Positions 1 to 10,440 of a DNA stretch of 64,000 nucleotides are shown piece after piece. The stretch's first letter is position 1. Each line of letters starts with the position of its first letter. Position numbers and translations under genes: made by a program. This stretch comes from Linanthus parryae (lineage: Eukaryota; Streptophyta; Magnoliopsida; Ericales; Polemoniaceae), in the NCBI GenBank assembly GCA_023055425.1, contig JALGPY010000005.1:7341501-7405500 (forward strand). Reading direction: 5' to 3'. The notes beneath the pieces were generated by a model that saw nothing but the letters and a program-made list of their open reading frames with translations, did no database searches and was not told where the DNA came from.

Positions 1-24
1 CCTCAGGAGTGTTGTCAGCCATCG
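1..24 (-). CDS. Possible start of a minus-strand coding sequence, cut by the window edge
   Basis: Reading the minus strand, an ATG at 22 opens with M-A-D-N-T-P-E and runs off the window. It is preceded at once by a good plant 3' splice site (TTTCAG at about 30-25), and a consensus donor (CT/GTAAGT) lies at 333 on the same strand, so a 309-bp leader intron (333..25) is plausible. Only seven residues are visible, so the product cannot be named. It may be a host gene or the gag start of another retroelement; both commonly have a leader of this sort. Confidence 0.3.
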
Positions 25-333
25 CTGAAATTTGCAAAGCAAATTATCAGTCTCAAATTACAGTAAACTTTCTGTTACAGTGTTTTTTAATAAGTGCTAT
101 TGAAAACTCGTTAAACAACAATCTGTGAGTACTTTAGAAACTCTCAGATTACGTAAACTGTTGTAATTGACAAGTACTATTGAAACTCGTTAATTACAAA
201 CAGATTGTCTTAGAATCCAGAAGGCTTAGCCTTAAGATTGTTGGATTGTTAGTACGTTACAGAATCTGAGAAGAAGAAGAAGAAACAGAAACAGAAAGTT
301 AAGAATTACAATGAATCAAAATACAAAACTTAC

Positions 334-960
334 AGAGTTGTGAGAAGCGCTGCAATAACTTGGAGAAATCAGAGACAATCTCGAACATAGGCTCGATTTC
401 CTTAAGGCTAAATTCGCTCCTAGTAGGTGCTTTTGAACCGGAGCGAAGGCCTCCCAGGATAATTGTCCCTCACTGTGTAATCGGGTAGCACCGCCGGATT
501 ACACCTCAAATGGAATGATAGCACTCTGGAAACAGGGAAGGGTGCTCTGTTCACGAACGGTTACGAAACCGTTGGGTGCTCTGTTCACGAACGGTTACGA
601 AACCGTTGAATTTCAAAATTCATACACAACACAACACAACGAACCCGAACCCGAGACCGAGCCGGCCGGACGGACGGCGGCGGCGCGCGCGCGCGCGTGT
701 GGTGGTTCGGACCATAGCTAGGTCCTCCCTCCTACACAAAATGTGTATCACCCAAAGGGCGTGCCCTATTGTGCAATCTTGAACTATATTAAGTGAACAA
801 GATTGTTCCACCCTCCAATGTGGGATGATTTAATTTCCCTCTTGGAGTACTATCTTAGAAGCCATCTTTACCCATGAATTTTTCATTCACCCGGTCACGA
901 TTTTGGATGAAGTAAAGTTGTAGGATGTTCACCTAGCTCTAAGGTATCCATAGCAACTTT
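334..960 (-). promoter_or_regulatory. Leader/promoter-like region upstream of the minus-strand start
   Basis: No coding region is recognisable here. It contains a perfect 34-bp tandem duplication (540-607), a CG-alternating and GGC-rich patch (about 655-705), and at about 812-830 a short block resembling a TCCCACATTGG box on the minus strand, a motif often met in plant LTR promoters. Whether this is an LTR and leader of an element leaving the window or a host promoter is not resolved, because I cannot find a matching second LTR. Confidence 0.25.
540..607. repeat. Perfect 34-bp tandem duplication carrying a 7-bp palindrome
   Basis: Two identical 34-bp units (540-573 and 574-607). Each unit ends in an inverted repeat, AACGGTT and AACCGTT separated by ACGA, which resembles paired MYB-type CNGTTR sites. 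The function is inferred only from that resemblance. Confidence 0.7.
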
Positions 961-1380
961 CGGTCTCATGAATCGATTAGTCGATTCTTCAAAAATTGCT
1001 TCCAAAGTCGTGCGAAAACTGAGTTTTTCCAACACTTTCATCTTTCAAAGTTAGCTCAACAATTAATAGCAGACCACCACGAGGCAAGTGATACCTTATC
1101 CTGAAGCTACTAGTACATGAAATGAAAGAAAGCTTCCAAATTACTACCAGTACATTTGTGCAAAAGAGCAATCCCTTTACAAGTGCAAGCCTGTTTCTGA
1201 CAGTTTCACTTATCGCATCCTCTTATTCAGTGATGTTGCAATAGCTAAATCACCACATAAAACTTTCCGTATAAAGAATTTTATCTTTGGCATAATTGGA
1301 AGATGCCATATCTTACTCCAATAAGATCTTGTGCTATAATTAATGACAAATGCAGGATTGAAGCCATGTTTAGCAAGCTT
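961..1380 (-). pseudogene. LINE relic B, downstream part (zf-RVT region)
   Basis: The minus-strand reading contains W-S-K-I-W-H-L-P-I-M-P-K-I-K-F-F-I-R-K, the zinc-binding reverse-transcriptase-associated (zf-RVT) region that follows the RT in plant L1-type LINEs. Frame breaks follow quickly (stop after K-R-M-R at about 1212), and the remainder down to about 960 is barely recognisable. It is directly continuous in sense with the relic at 9804-10440; the copia element at 1381-9798 split the two pieces. It is dead: no complete domain remains. Confidence 0.65.
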
Positions 1381-2820
1381 TGTTGGGTTTTGACGTAGGT
1401 AACGCAGCGGAATAACAAAATTAATCCTACTCAAAGCCCACCAAGGATCACAGGAAGAGACATCATAACATGATTAAGGACATAGAAGATGTGTACCTTT
1501 TGATTTGTGAGATCACACGAAGAATGATGTCCTCGTCTCTACGGTTGATCCACGTCTAGAGGTGAGATCTAGATTCTTCCTTCAATCAAGTGCTAGCTTG
1601 AACCTTGGAGGAAGAGGGATGAAGATCAAAGCAACAAATCACCAAGGCAACAAAGGAGGGGGCGGCCCTCTCTTTGCCGTCGGGTAGAGGGGCGGACGGG
1701 AGGGCTAGGGTTTCGGCCCTAGCTCTTTTGTCTTGCTCTCTCTTTTGCTCTCTCCCACTCTTTGTGTGTTATGACTAATAACTCATGTAGTGGGAAGGAA
1801 GCTAGAGCCTCCTTATATACTCCAACAACTCCTTGTTGTTTCCATAAAAGAGTTTTCTTGTTCTAGTAGGACTAGAACTATCCCCTTCCTTGCAAATTAG
1901 TCCTACTAAGTTTGCAAGGTGTTGCACAACGATCCTTCTATTAATTAATCCATATTAATTAATCCCAAATCTAGCTATACTCTATTTGACGTGTGACCCC
2001 ATAGGTTTCTATATAGTTGGTAGTAACTATTACTAACATGGAGCGGTGTCTAGCAACACATCCATGCAACCCAACCAATAGAAATAGTCAGTGATCCCGA
2101 CAAACCTTTGTGCCCAATATGTCATATTGTATTATCCCTTTGTCTCCATATCCGGATTGGACACGAGACATAAACAGTCACACTCGTATATCCAATCCAT
2201 AGTTCCTCGATCCTGGGAATATGCTTATACTTACAGATAACATTAATATCTCTATATTAATTTATCTGAGTCTGGCCAGACATTCAATAAGCCTCATCCC
2301 TCGAGTGGCCGTGGATATTTACCCCCATTATGTGGGAGGGACAAATCCTATCTACATCACTACGATCTCTAAGCTTGCTTCCTATCACGCCCGATAGCCA
2401 CCTTTATGATTACCCAGTTACGGTGTAACGTTTGATAACATCAAAGCGCAATATTTCACAACTAGAGTATCTAGTGACTTCAAGTCTAAGGATTGCAATA
2501 ATATTAGCACTACGAAAAGCGATTGTGACTTCACATAATCTAATGTACCCTTTTCGTCGTGGGTCAATCCAGTATGCCATTACTCCTAATGCATACCCAT
2601 GTGTTAGACTTGATATCTCCATATCAATCTACCCACATACTAGTCTATATTTGATTGTCCTATTAATCAATATAATTGACTAGGAATATTTAAGATAAAT
2701 AACACAATTTATCTAAGGACTTCATTATATTAAATATCGCCATAAATAATAAATGAATATTCTAGCCAAAACATTGTTCATACTAAATCTACGATTGCCT
2801 CTAGGGCATCTATTCCAACA
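1381..2820 (-). repeat. copia-1 3' LTR
   Basis: 1440 bp, terminal TG..CA, matching 8359-9798 over its full length with about five substitutions seen. The short open reading frames inside (for example around 2410-2683) recur in the other LTR and are not genes. A diverged solo copy of the same LTR lies in the opposite orientation at 54957-56375. Confidence 0.96.
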
Positions 2821-2832
2821 GTCTCCCACTTG
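2821..2832 (-). other. copia-1 polypurine tract
   Basis: On the minus strand CAAGTGGGAGAC lies immediately before the TGTTGG start of the 3' LTR. This is the expected position and composition of the plus-strand primer of an LTR retrotransposon. Confidence 0.85.
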
Positions 2833-2834
2833 CA

Positions 2835-3254
2835 CTAGAGCCAATCTGGCGCATCTCGTATGCCTATAGATCTGGCGTGCCCTTCATGCTTTCGCTGCGC
2901 AAGAGGTTTCGTAAGCGGATCTGACACGTTGTCATCTGTCGGAATCTTGCATATCTTCACATCTCCTCGATCGATTATATCACGAATAAGATGGAATCTC
3001 CTAAGTACATGCTTTGACTTTTGGTGCGATCTTGGTTCCTTCGCCTGTGCGATTGCCCCAGAGTTGTCACAGTACAACTCTACGGGATCCACTATGCTAG
3101 GGACCACACCGAGCTCAGTGATAAACTTCTTTATCCATACTGCCTCTTTCGCCGCTTCCGCAGCAGCAATGTACTCAGCTTCTGTTGTAGAATCAGCAAC
3201 TGTGCCTTGCTTGGAACTCTTCCAGCTCACAGCTCCTCCATTCAGGCAAAACAC
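2835..3254 (-). pseudogene. copia-1 RNase H domain
   Basis: The reading contains the copia RNase H signatures: a V-S-W-K-S-S-K-Q start, S-T-T-E-A-E-Y-I-A-A with the catalytic Glu, L-Y-C-D-N-S-G-A-I with a catalytic Asp, and S-K-H-V-L-R-R-F-H-L. It ends just before the polypurine tract. It is out of frame with the RT segment upstream (frame change between about 3304 and 3254), so the polyprotein is not continuous here. In an intact element this domain degrades the RNA strand during reverse transcription. Confidence 0.9.
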
Positions 3255-3303
3255 GTATCCAGACTGGGATCTGTAATCATCCTTGTCGGTTTGGAAGCTT
3301 GCG

Positions 3304-4356
3304 TCAGTGTAACCCTTTACAACTTAGCTCTTCCATTCCTCCAAATATCAAGAACACATCCTTAGTTCTTATTAAGTACTTTAGGATGTTCTTGACAGCA
3401 ATCCAGTGACTCTCACCCGGATTGGACTGATATCTGCTTACCATACTCAACGCGTATGATACGTCTGGTCTATTACATAGCATGGCGTACATGATGGATC
3501 CTATGGCCGAAGCATAGGGTATCCTGCTCATGCGGTCCTTCTCCATCACATTGGAGGGACAGTCATTCTTGGAAAGAGTGACTCCATGTGACATGGGCAA
3601 GAATCCCTTCTTGGAATCTTGCATGTTGAACCTCTTCAACACCTTTTCAATATATGTACTCTGACTTAGGCCAAGCAACCTTTTAGATCTATCTCTATAG
3701 ATCTTTATACCAAGTATATAGGCTGCATCTCCTAAGTCTTTCATCGCAAAGCACTTTCCTAGCCAATCTTTAACAGATTGCAGAGTAGGAACATCATTGC
3801 CAATGATTAGTATGTCATCCACATACAAGACCAGAAATACTATAGAGCTCCCACTAACCTTCTTGTAAACACAAGGCTCATCTTCGTTCTTGATGAAGCC
3901 AAACTCTTTGACCGCGTCATCAAAACGTCGATTCCAACTCCTAGAAGCTTGCTTTAATCCATAAATGGATCTTTGCAGCTTACAGACTTTATTGGCATTC
4001 TCTGGATCCTCAAAACCCTCTGGTTGTGTCATGTACACATCCTCAAGGAGGTTCCCATAAAGGAACGCTGTTTTGACATCCATTTGCCAAATCTCATAGT
4101 CGTAGTATGCTGCAATAGCAAGTAAGATTCGAATGGATTTAGTCATGGCGACTGGTGAAAAGGTCTCATCATAGTCAATACCATGAATCTGTCTATAACC
4201 TTTGGCCACCAATCGCCCCTTATAGGCAATTACCTTGCCATCCATGTCGGTCTTCTTCTTGAAGACCCACTTGCACCCTATGGGTCGAGCCCCTTCGGGT
4301 GGTTCCACCAAAGTCCATACTTTGTTGGTATACATGGAATCCATTTCGGATCTCAT
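3304..4356 (-). pseudogene. copia-1 reverse transcriptase domain (RVT_2)
   Basis: A typical copia RT: opening W-T-L-V-E-P-P-E-G, then G-C-K-W-V-F-K-K-K, the catalytic Asp block in Q-M-D-V-K-T-A-F-L, the S-I-Y-G-L-K-Q-A-S-R-S-W box, and the active-site L-Y-V-D-D-I-L. The 350-residue length covers the whole polymerase region. It overlaps the preceding integrase segment by four bases in another frame, which marks an indel at about 4353-4380; a second frame change follows before RNase H. The catalytic motifs themselves are intact. Confidence 0.93.
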
Positions 4357-4892
4357 GGCTCTGGGCCACTCATGGCTTCTCCATAGTTTGCAGGCTCATC
4401 ATCCATGAGTGGTACGTCATCGGGCTCAGTCACGAGAAGTCCATACCTCTCTGGCTCATGACGCACTCTTCCTGATCTACGGAGTTCCTGTGTTACTTGA
4501 ACAGGTTCTTCCACAACTTCTTGTGGTTCCTGTTCATGTTCCATTATCGGTTCAGTGGTTTGTGGTTCATGAATTTCTTCAAGTTCTACAACCCTCCCAC
4601 TTGCTTCTTTGGAGACTAGTTCTCTTTCTAGAAACACGCCGGTCCGAGCAACAAACACTTTGTTCTCGGTAGGGTTATATAAGTAATATCCTTTAGTCTC
4701 CTTAGGATATCCCACAAACTTACACTTATCCGCTTTAGGCCCGAGCTTGTCTGTTTGTAAACGCTTTACATAGACGTCGCAGCCCCAAATCTTCATAAAC
4801 GACACTATGGGACGCTTCCCAGTCCATATCTCATATGGCGTCTTCATGACTGATTTGGATGGAACACGGTTAATGGTAAAAGCTGCCGTCAT
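4353..4892 (-). pseudogene. copia-1 integrase C-terminal part and linker
   Basis: Starts in A-A-F-T-I-N-R-V-P-S-K-S-V and continues through P-Y-E-I-W-T-G-K-R-P, the conserved copia integrase C-terminal region, then an acidic linker rich in E, P and V. The catalytic Glu region (P-Q-W-N-G-V-S-E-R-R-N) can be read in the gap between this piece and the next upstream piece (about 4895-5060), in another frame. A stop at about 5062 and a frameshift near 4895 separate the pieces. Confidence 0.88.
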
Positions 4893-5061
4893 TTAGAGCA
4901 TGTCCCCAAAAGGATATTGGAAGATCTGTTTGAGACATCATAGATCGCACCATATCTAATAGAGTGCGATTCCTCCTCTCAGATACACCATTCCATTGTG
5001 GTGTTCCGGGTGGAGTGAGCTGGGATACTATCCCACACTCTCTAAGATACTTATCAAACTC

Positions 5062-5724
5062 TTAGCTTAAGTATTCTCCTCCACGATCCGATCGTAGAGC
5101 TTTAATACTCTTTCCAAGTTGCTTCTCTACTTCACTCTTGAATTCCTTGAACAATTCAAAGGATTCGGATTTGGCCTTCATAAGGTATACAAATCCATAT
5201 CTACTGAAATCATCAGTAAATGTGATGAAGTAGGTATAACCACCTCTGGCAGGCGTGGGGAATGGTCCGCATACATCAGTATGTATGAGTGCCAATAACT
5301 CACTAGTCCGCTCGCCTTTCTTATGGAAAGGGGACTTTGTCATTTTTCCTAATAAACAAGATTCACATGTCTCATATGATTCCAAATCAAATGAGTCTAG
5401 AAGTCCATCCTTATGGAGTCTAGATATGCGTTTCTCATTTATATGGCCTAAACGACAGTGCCATAGATATGTAGGATTTAAATCATTAGTTTTAATCCTT
5501 TTAGTACTAATGTTATAGATTGGATTATTTAGATCAAGGATATACAATCCATTAGACAAATGCGCACTACAATAGTGCATACTATCAAAATAAATGGAGC
5601 AACACTTGTCCTTTATTGAAATAGAAAAACCTTTCTCGTCCAAACAAGAAACGGAAATAATGTTTCTGCTCATAGCAGGCACATAAAAGCAATTGTCTAA
5701 TTCTAAAATAAGTCCAGAAGGCAA
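5062..5724 (-). pseudogene. copia-1 protease tail, GAG-pre-integrase and integrase core start
   Basis: Contains the protease tail (F-Y-V-P-A-M-S-R-N-I-I-S-V), the GAG-pre-integrase H-C zinc module (W-H-C-R-L-G-H-I-N-E-K-R with C-E-S-C-L-L-G-K-M), and the first two integrase acidic residues (I-H-T-D-V-C-G-P and L-R-S-D-R-G-G-E-Y). It ends at an in-frame stop where the family normally reads through. Upstream, the protease active site L-D-T-G-C-G-S-H is readable at about 5840-5870, but a frameshift at about 5745-5755 disconnects it. Confidence 0.9.
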
Positions 5725-5879
5725 AGATAGCTCATAAACGCCTACGCTAATGCAGCAACCCTTGCTCCATTCCCGACGCGCAAGTCTATCTCCCCTTTTC
5801 GCAATCTTCTACTTCTTTTCAAATCCTGCACATTACGACAAATGTGAGAACCACATCCGGTATCTAATACCCAGGATGA

Positions 5880-6782
5880 TTAAATAGAAAGATTGACGTC
5901 TATAACATAAATACCTGGTGGTGGTGGAATCACTATTCCAAGCTTCTTATCCTCCAGATATTTAGGGCAATTCCTCCTCCAGTGACCCGGCTGGCTGCAG
6001 TAGTGACACTCACCTTTAGCCACGCCTCCACTAGGCTTTAGGGCTTCCTTGGACTTCGCAACTTTCTTGCGTTTTCCTTTTGAAGTAGATGCAACTGACT
6101 TGCCCTTCTTCTTGTGGACCATCATTATGGCCTTGCCCTTGCCTTTATTGATGCTTTGCTCAGCTGTCTTTAGCATGTTCAATAAGTCTGGCAAAGACTT
6201 GTTGATCTCGTTCATATTATAGTTCATGATGAACTGATTATAACTGTCAGGCAACGATTGCAAGACGAGATCAGTCGCCAAGTCCTGGCCGAGTGGGAAC
6301 CCCAGTCTCTCAAGGTTCTCTATGTACCCGATCATTCGGAGTACATGAGGGCCTACTGGATTCCCCTCTGCAAGACTACTTTTGAACAATGCTTTAGACA
6401 CCTCATAGCGCTCATGCCTTGCCTGTTCCTGAAACAATTGTTTCAAGTGTATGATCATATCATAGGCTTCCATGTTCTCGTGTTGCTTCTGAAGCTCACT
6501 AGTCATGGTACAAAGCATGAGGCAAGTCACGTCATTAGAATCATCAACATGTTTCTGACGTGCCCTTACTGCCGCAAGTAGAGACTCATCTTGTGGTGGG
6601 TCTGGAATTGGAGTGTCCAAGACGTACAGCTTCTTTTCTTGCTTGAGGACAATCCTCAAGTTTCTGTACCAGTCAAGGAAATTTGTTCCAGACAATTTAT
6701 CCTTCTCAAGGACAGATCGTAGGGATGAACTCGATGCGTTGTTGTTTGCCATTTGGAATTCTACAAAACGAGAAATATGCAA
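5880..6782 (-). CDS. copia-1 gag
   Basis: A 300-residue gag-like protein. From the N terminus: copia gag domain (L-S-G-T-N-F-L-D-W-Y), UBN2-like helical region, a lysine-rich stretch at about residues 215-255, and a CCHC knuckle near residue 260 (C-H-Y-C-S-Q-P-G-H-W-R-R-N-C). A second Met (M-A-N-N-N-A) lies ten residues inside and may be the real start. A TAA at 5880 ends it immediately before the protease (next readable residues S-S-W-V-L-D-T-G-C-G). In intact relatives gag and protease are usually one frame, so the stop is probably a mutation, though a readthrough site cannot be excluded. Confidence 0.88.
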   Translation of the reverse strand: MHISRFVEFQMANNNASSSSLRSVLEKDKLSGTNFLDWYRNLRIVLKQEKKLYVLDTPIPDPPQDESLLAAVRARQKHVDDSNDVTCLMLCTMTSELQKQHENMEAYDMIIHLKQLFQEQARHERYEVSKALFKSSLAEGNPVGPHVLRMIGYIENLERLGFPLGQDLATDLVLQSLPDSYNQFIMNYNMNEINKSLPDLLNMLKTAEQSINKGKGKAIMMVHKKKGKSVASTSKGKRKKVAKSKEALKPSGGVAKGECHYCSQPGHWRRNCPKYLEDKKLGIVIPPPPGIYVIDVNLSI

Positions 6783-8343
6783 TTTAGTATTTTGAACAAT
6801 TTAACTATATTTAATAACGGCTAGATCATTAAATATAGCTCCCACTATTTTTCTCGGATTAATAGCCTTCACTATTAAAGCGGAAAATATCTTTATATTT
6901 TCTAGTGGGTCCAAGATCCCTTTTTCACTTCTTCTTGAGCTTGCTTTGGCAAGTCACCCAAGAATTGGTTATTTAGGTAGGAACCATTCCAATTGCATCC
7001 CATGCAACTCTTGGTCCAATTAGGTGAATAAATTCTTTTTATTCTTTATCCAATTGGATAACTCCTAATTGTCATGCCTCTAAGCTCATCAATCCAATTG
7101 ACTCTTGCCTAGTTGCGTCCAACCTCTTGCTCTCAACATACACGCATTACTAGCTTGCGTCGTCCGCAACACATCATGAAAAATTAAAATCGCCTTGCTT
7201 TGGCAAGCCCGAATTTTAATAGGCCATGATCATGAAGGGTGTTTTGGCAAGAGAAGGCAAAACGCAATATTTAATTGAGGGATTTCTTTTAATATGTTTG
7301 GTTGATCTTATCAACATGGTCTACTTATTTGGATTGGGCCATCCACAATAAAAGACCAACTTTGTTTATTATTATCTTGTTATTGTTTTGCTTGTAGCGC
7401 CATACACACAAAATAAATAACAAGGCATGTATAATAAACATCCACAAAAATAAAAAAAACGTGGCATGGATATGGCCTCTAGACTAATGATATTATCAAG
7501 CCAATGATAATATCTAATTGCCCTAAAGTGTCGAGCTCATCTCCATGTGCTCCACCATAGCTGCTCGCCTAGGGATGTCTTTTGGCTCCTTTGGTTCTCC
7601 AATCTTCTTCTCCATGTTCTTGGCTATCATCTAAATATTTCTAATTCTAGCCTAACATCTAGAATAAATAAATAATAAAAGCCTCACATGTCGAGGAGAA
7701 AAAGAACGACTCGCAGGCCGTAAAACTTAATTAATTATTACATTAATTTGATCAGCTCGCAGGCCGTAAACCAAACCACAAAACAATAAACATCCACAAT
7801 CCTAGGCCATATCCATCCACCATGCAATAAAGCACATAATACAGTTAAAACTAATTTTTAACGCGTTTGTTTAATTTTAATGAAATTGGGCAACTAGGGT
7901 TTCACAACGGTCCAAAGGGTCCAAGCCAACAAGTGGCCCGAACCCTAGGACCGCCGCACGCCTAGGGGGCCGCGGCCTTGCTTGGCGCGCAAGGGAGGGG
8001 CGGGCGGCTAGGGTTTCGGCCCTAGTCCCCTTCCTCCTTCCTTGTTGCCCAAGCAAGGTTGTTTCCTTATGGATTTAATTCCATAATTTTGTTTCCATAA
8101 TTGAAAACCCCTTTTCAATCATGTGCCCATGAACCCTAATTTTTCAAGAACCCAATTATTCACGTCCTATGTGATTAAACTCACCAATTCTAACATCCAA
8201 TGTTAAATTGGGTCTTGTTTGATTGAATCAAATTCAATATTGCATCTACTATGCCAATTTTTCAGTTTTCGCGTAATAAACAATAATACGGTGTATGAAC
8301 TGAAATCGTAAACACATAATATCATGTTATGCTCTACGACCTG
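6783..8343 (-). other. copia-1 untranslated leader
   Basis: About 1.5 kb between the primer-binding site and gag with no meaningful open frame. A short block ending in CAGGCCGTAAA occurs twice (about 7712-7725 and 7756-7770), and a GC-rich patch lies at about 7935-8030. Part of it (8010-8030) repeats the GGCTAGGGTTTCGGCCCTAG stretch that also occurs inside the LTRs (about 8679-8700), so leader and LTR share sequence. Confidence 0.6.
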
Positions 8344-8357
8344 TGGCTCTGATACCA
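8344..8357 (-). other. copia-1 primer-binding site (initiator tRNA-Met)
   Basis: The minus strand reads TGGTATCAGAGCCA one base inside the 5' LTR. This is the standard plant initiator-Met tRNA 3'-end complement used by most copia elements. Confidence 0.93.
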
Positions 8358-8358
8358 C

Positions 8359-9798
8359 TGTTGGGTTTTGACGTAGGTAACGCAGCGGAATAACAAAATT
8401 AATCCTACTCAAAGCCCACCAAGGATCACAGGAAGAGACATCATAACATGATTAAGGACATAGAAGATGTGTACCTTTTGATTTGTGAGATCACACGAAG
8501 AATGATGTCCTCGTCTCTACGGTTGATCCACGTCTAGAGGTGAGATCTAGATTCTTCCTTCAATCAAGTGCTAGCTTGAACCTTGGAGGAAGAGGGATGA
8601 AGATCAAAGCAACAAATCACCAAGGCAAAAAAGGAGGGGGCGGCCCTCTCTTTGCCGTCGGGTAGAGGGGCGGACGGGAGGGCTAGGGTTTCGGCCCTAG
8701 CTCTTTTGTCTTGCTCTCTCTTTTGCTCTCTCCCACTCTTTGTGTGTTATGACTAATAACTCATGTAGTGGGAAGGAAGCTAGAGCCTCCTTATATACTC
8801 CAACAACTCCTTGTTGTTTTCATAAAAGAGTTTTCTTGTTCTAGTAGGACTAGAACTATCCCCTTCCTTGCAAATTAGTCCTACTAAGTTTGCAAGGTGT
8901 TGCACAACGATCCTTCTATTAATTAATCCATATTAATTAATCCCAAATCTAGCTCTACTCTATTTGACGTGTGACCCCATAGGTTTCTATATAGTTGGTA
9001 GTAACTATTACTAACATGGAGCGGTGTCTAGCAACACATCCATGCAACCCAACCAATAGAAATAGTCAGTGATCCCGACAAACCTTTGTGCCCAATATGT
9101 CATATTGTATTATCCCTTTGTCTCCATATCCGGATTGGACACGAGACATAAACAGTCACACTCGTATATCCAATCCATAGTTCCTCGATCCTGGGAATAT
9201 GCTTATACTTACAGATAACATTAATATCTCTATATTAATTTATCTGAGTCTGGCCAGACATTCAATAAGCCTCATCCCTCGAGTGGCCGTGGATATTTAC
9301 CCCCATTATGTGGGAGGGACAAATCCTATCTACATCACTACGATCTCTAAGCTTGCTTCCTATCACGCCCGATAGTCACCTTTATGATTACCCAGTTACG
9401 GTGTAACGTTTGATAACATCAAAGCGCAATATTTCACAACTAGAGTATCTAGTGACTTCAAGTCTAAGGATTGCAATAATATTAGCACTACGAAAAGCGA
9501 TTGTGACTTCACATAATCTAATGTACCCTTTTCGTCGTGGGTCAATCCAGTATGCCATTACTCCTAATGCATACCCATGTGTTAGACTTGATATCTCCAT
9601 ATCAATCTACCCACATACTAGTCTATATTTGATTGTCCTATTAATCAATATAATTGACTAGGGATATTTAAGATAAATAACACAATTTATCTAAGGACTT
9701 CATTATATTAAATATCGCCATAAATAATAAATGAATATTCTAGCCAAAACATTGTTCATACTAAATCTACGATTGCCTCTAGGGCATCTATTCCAACA
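8359..9798 (-). repeat. copia-1 5' LTR
   Basis: 1440 bp, the partner of 1381-2820. On the minus strand it begins TGTTGGAATAGATGCCC and ends in CAAAACCCAACA, next to the primer-binding site. The element's promoter should lie here. Near the mid-point of the minus-strand LTR (about 8790-8800) the sequence GGAGTATATAAGGAGG offers a clear TATA box. Confidence 0.96.
8792..8799 (-). promoter_or_regulatory. Candidate TATA box of copia-1 5' LTR
   Basis: The plus strand reads CCTTATATACTCC (about 8789-8801); on the element's strand this is GGAGTATATAAGG. It is also present in the 3' LTR and in the solo LTR at 54957-56375 (GACTATATAAAGGAGG at about 55952-55967), which supports a conserved function. Confidence 0.6.
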
Positions 9799-9803
9799 AG
9801 CTT

Positions 9804-10440
9804 AAGATCACACCAGAGCTTACACTGAAAACACATTACCTGCAAAATGTCCTACCACCTTATGCTTACAATCAAGGCCACCAACTGGAATTGCACGAAT
9901 GACCTTGGCTTCATCTTCGTGAAAAGTATTCCTCACCAAATCAACTTTCCAGCATCTCACATAATGATCAATCAAAACAGATTATAGATTTCCAACAACG
10001 AGTCTACATGATCTAACTCTGAAGTGGCCATCAATAGGAAGCCAAGGGTCATCCCAGATGAGAATGTCATGACCGCGCTACCAACATTCCACGTCATTGC
10101 CTCAATTATACCTCTTCAGGCCCAGAACAAAGGTGGGAATTTAGCTAGCCAAAAGGAGGAAAGTGCGAAAAATTTAGCTTTAAAAACTTTCTTAAAGAGT
10201 CTGTTTTCTCCAAAAACAAGACTCCAAGCTTGCTTTGCGATCGCTAAGTTGAAGTAGTAAAAATTTCTAAAGTCCAAACCCCCATCTTCTTTTCTTTCTT
10301 AGAGCAACATCCAACTATTCCAGTGAATTTTCATCGTACCACTCCACCAAAATTTAAGCCAACATGCTAGTCATCTCCTTACAAAAACTCTTAGAAAACA
10401 AGACATGCAACTTTATTTGTAAATCCGTTACAAGAACATG
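9804..10440 (-). pseudogene. LINE relic B, upstream part (end of RT)
   Basis: Minus-strand readings, in shifting frames, give the region after the plant LINE RT: W-W-S-G-T-M-K-I-H-W-N-S-W, then G-G-L-D-F-R-N-F-Y-Y-F-N-L-A-I-A-K-Q-A-W, then F-K-A-K-F-F and W-N-V-G-S-A. At the left end, next to the copia target site, I read H-E-D-E-A-K-V-I-R-A-I-P-V-G-G-L-D. The story continues at 1380-961 on the other side of the copia insertion. There are many stops and frame changes, so it is long dead. Confidence 0.7.

Larger units (their letters stand above)
1381..9798 (-). mobile_element. Complete Ty1/copia LTR retrotransposon (copia-1), minus strand
   Basis: An 8.4-kb element bounded by two 1440-bp LTRs that begin TGTTGG and end CAACA. 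It is flanked by a perfect 5-bp target duplication AGCTT (1376-1380 and 9799-9803). On the minus strand the order is 5' LTR, tRNA-iMet primer site, a 1.5-kb leader, gag with a CCHC knuckle, protease, integrase, RT and RNase H, polypurine tract, 3' LTR; integrase before RT defines copia. By eye the LTRs differ at about five positions, so the insertion is recent. The coding part nevertheless contains stops and frameshifts. It inserted into LINE relic B in the same orientation. Confidence 0.96.

Noticed and set aside
2410..2683. 70- and 83-codon open frames, repeated identically at 9388-9661
   Set aside because: They lie in the two LTRs of copia-1 on opposite strands and overlap each other; there is no protein signature.
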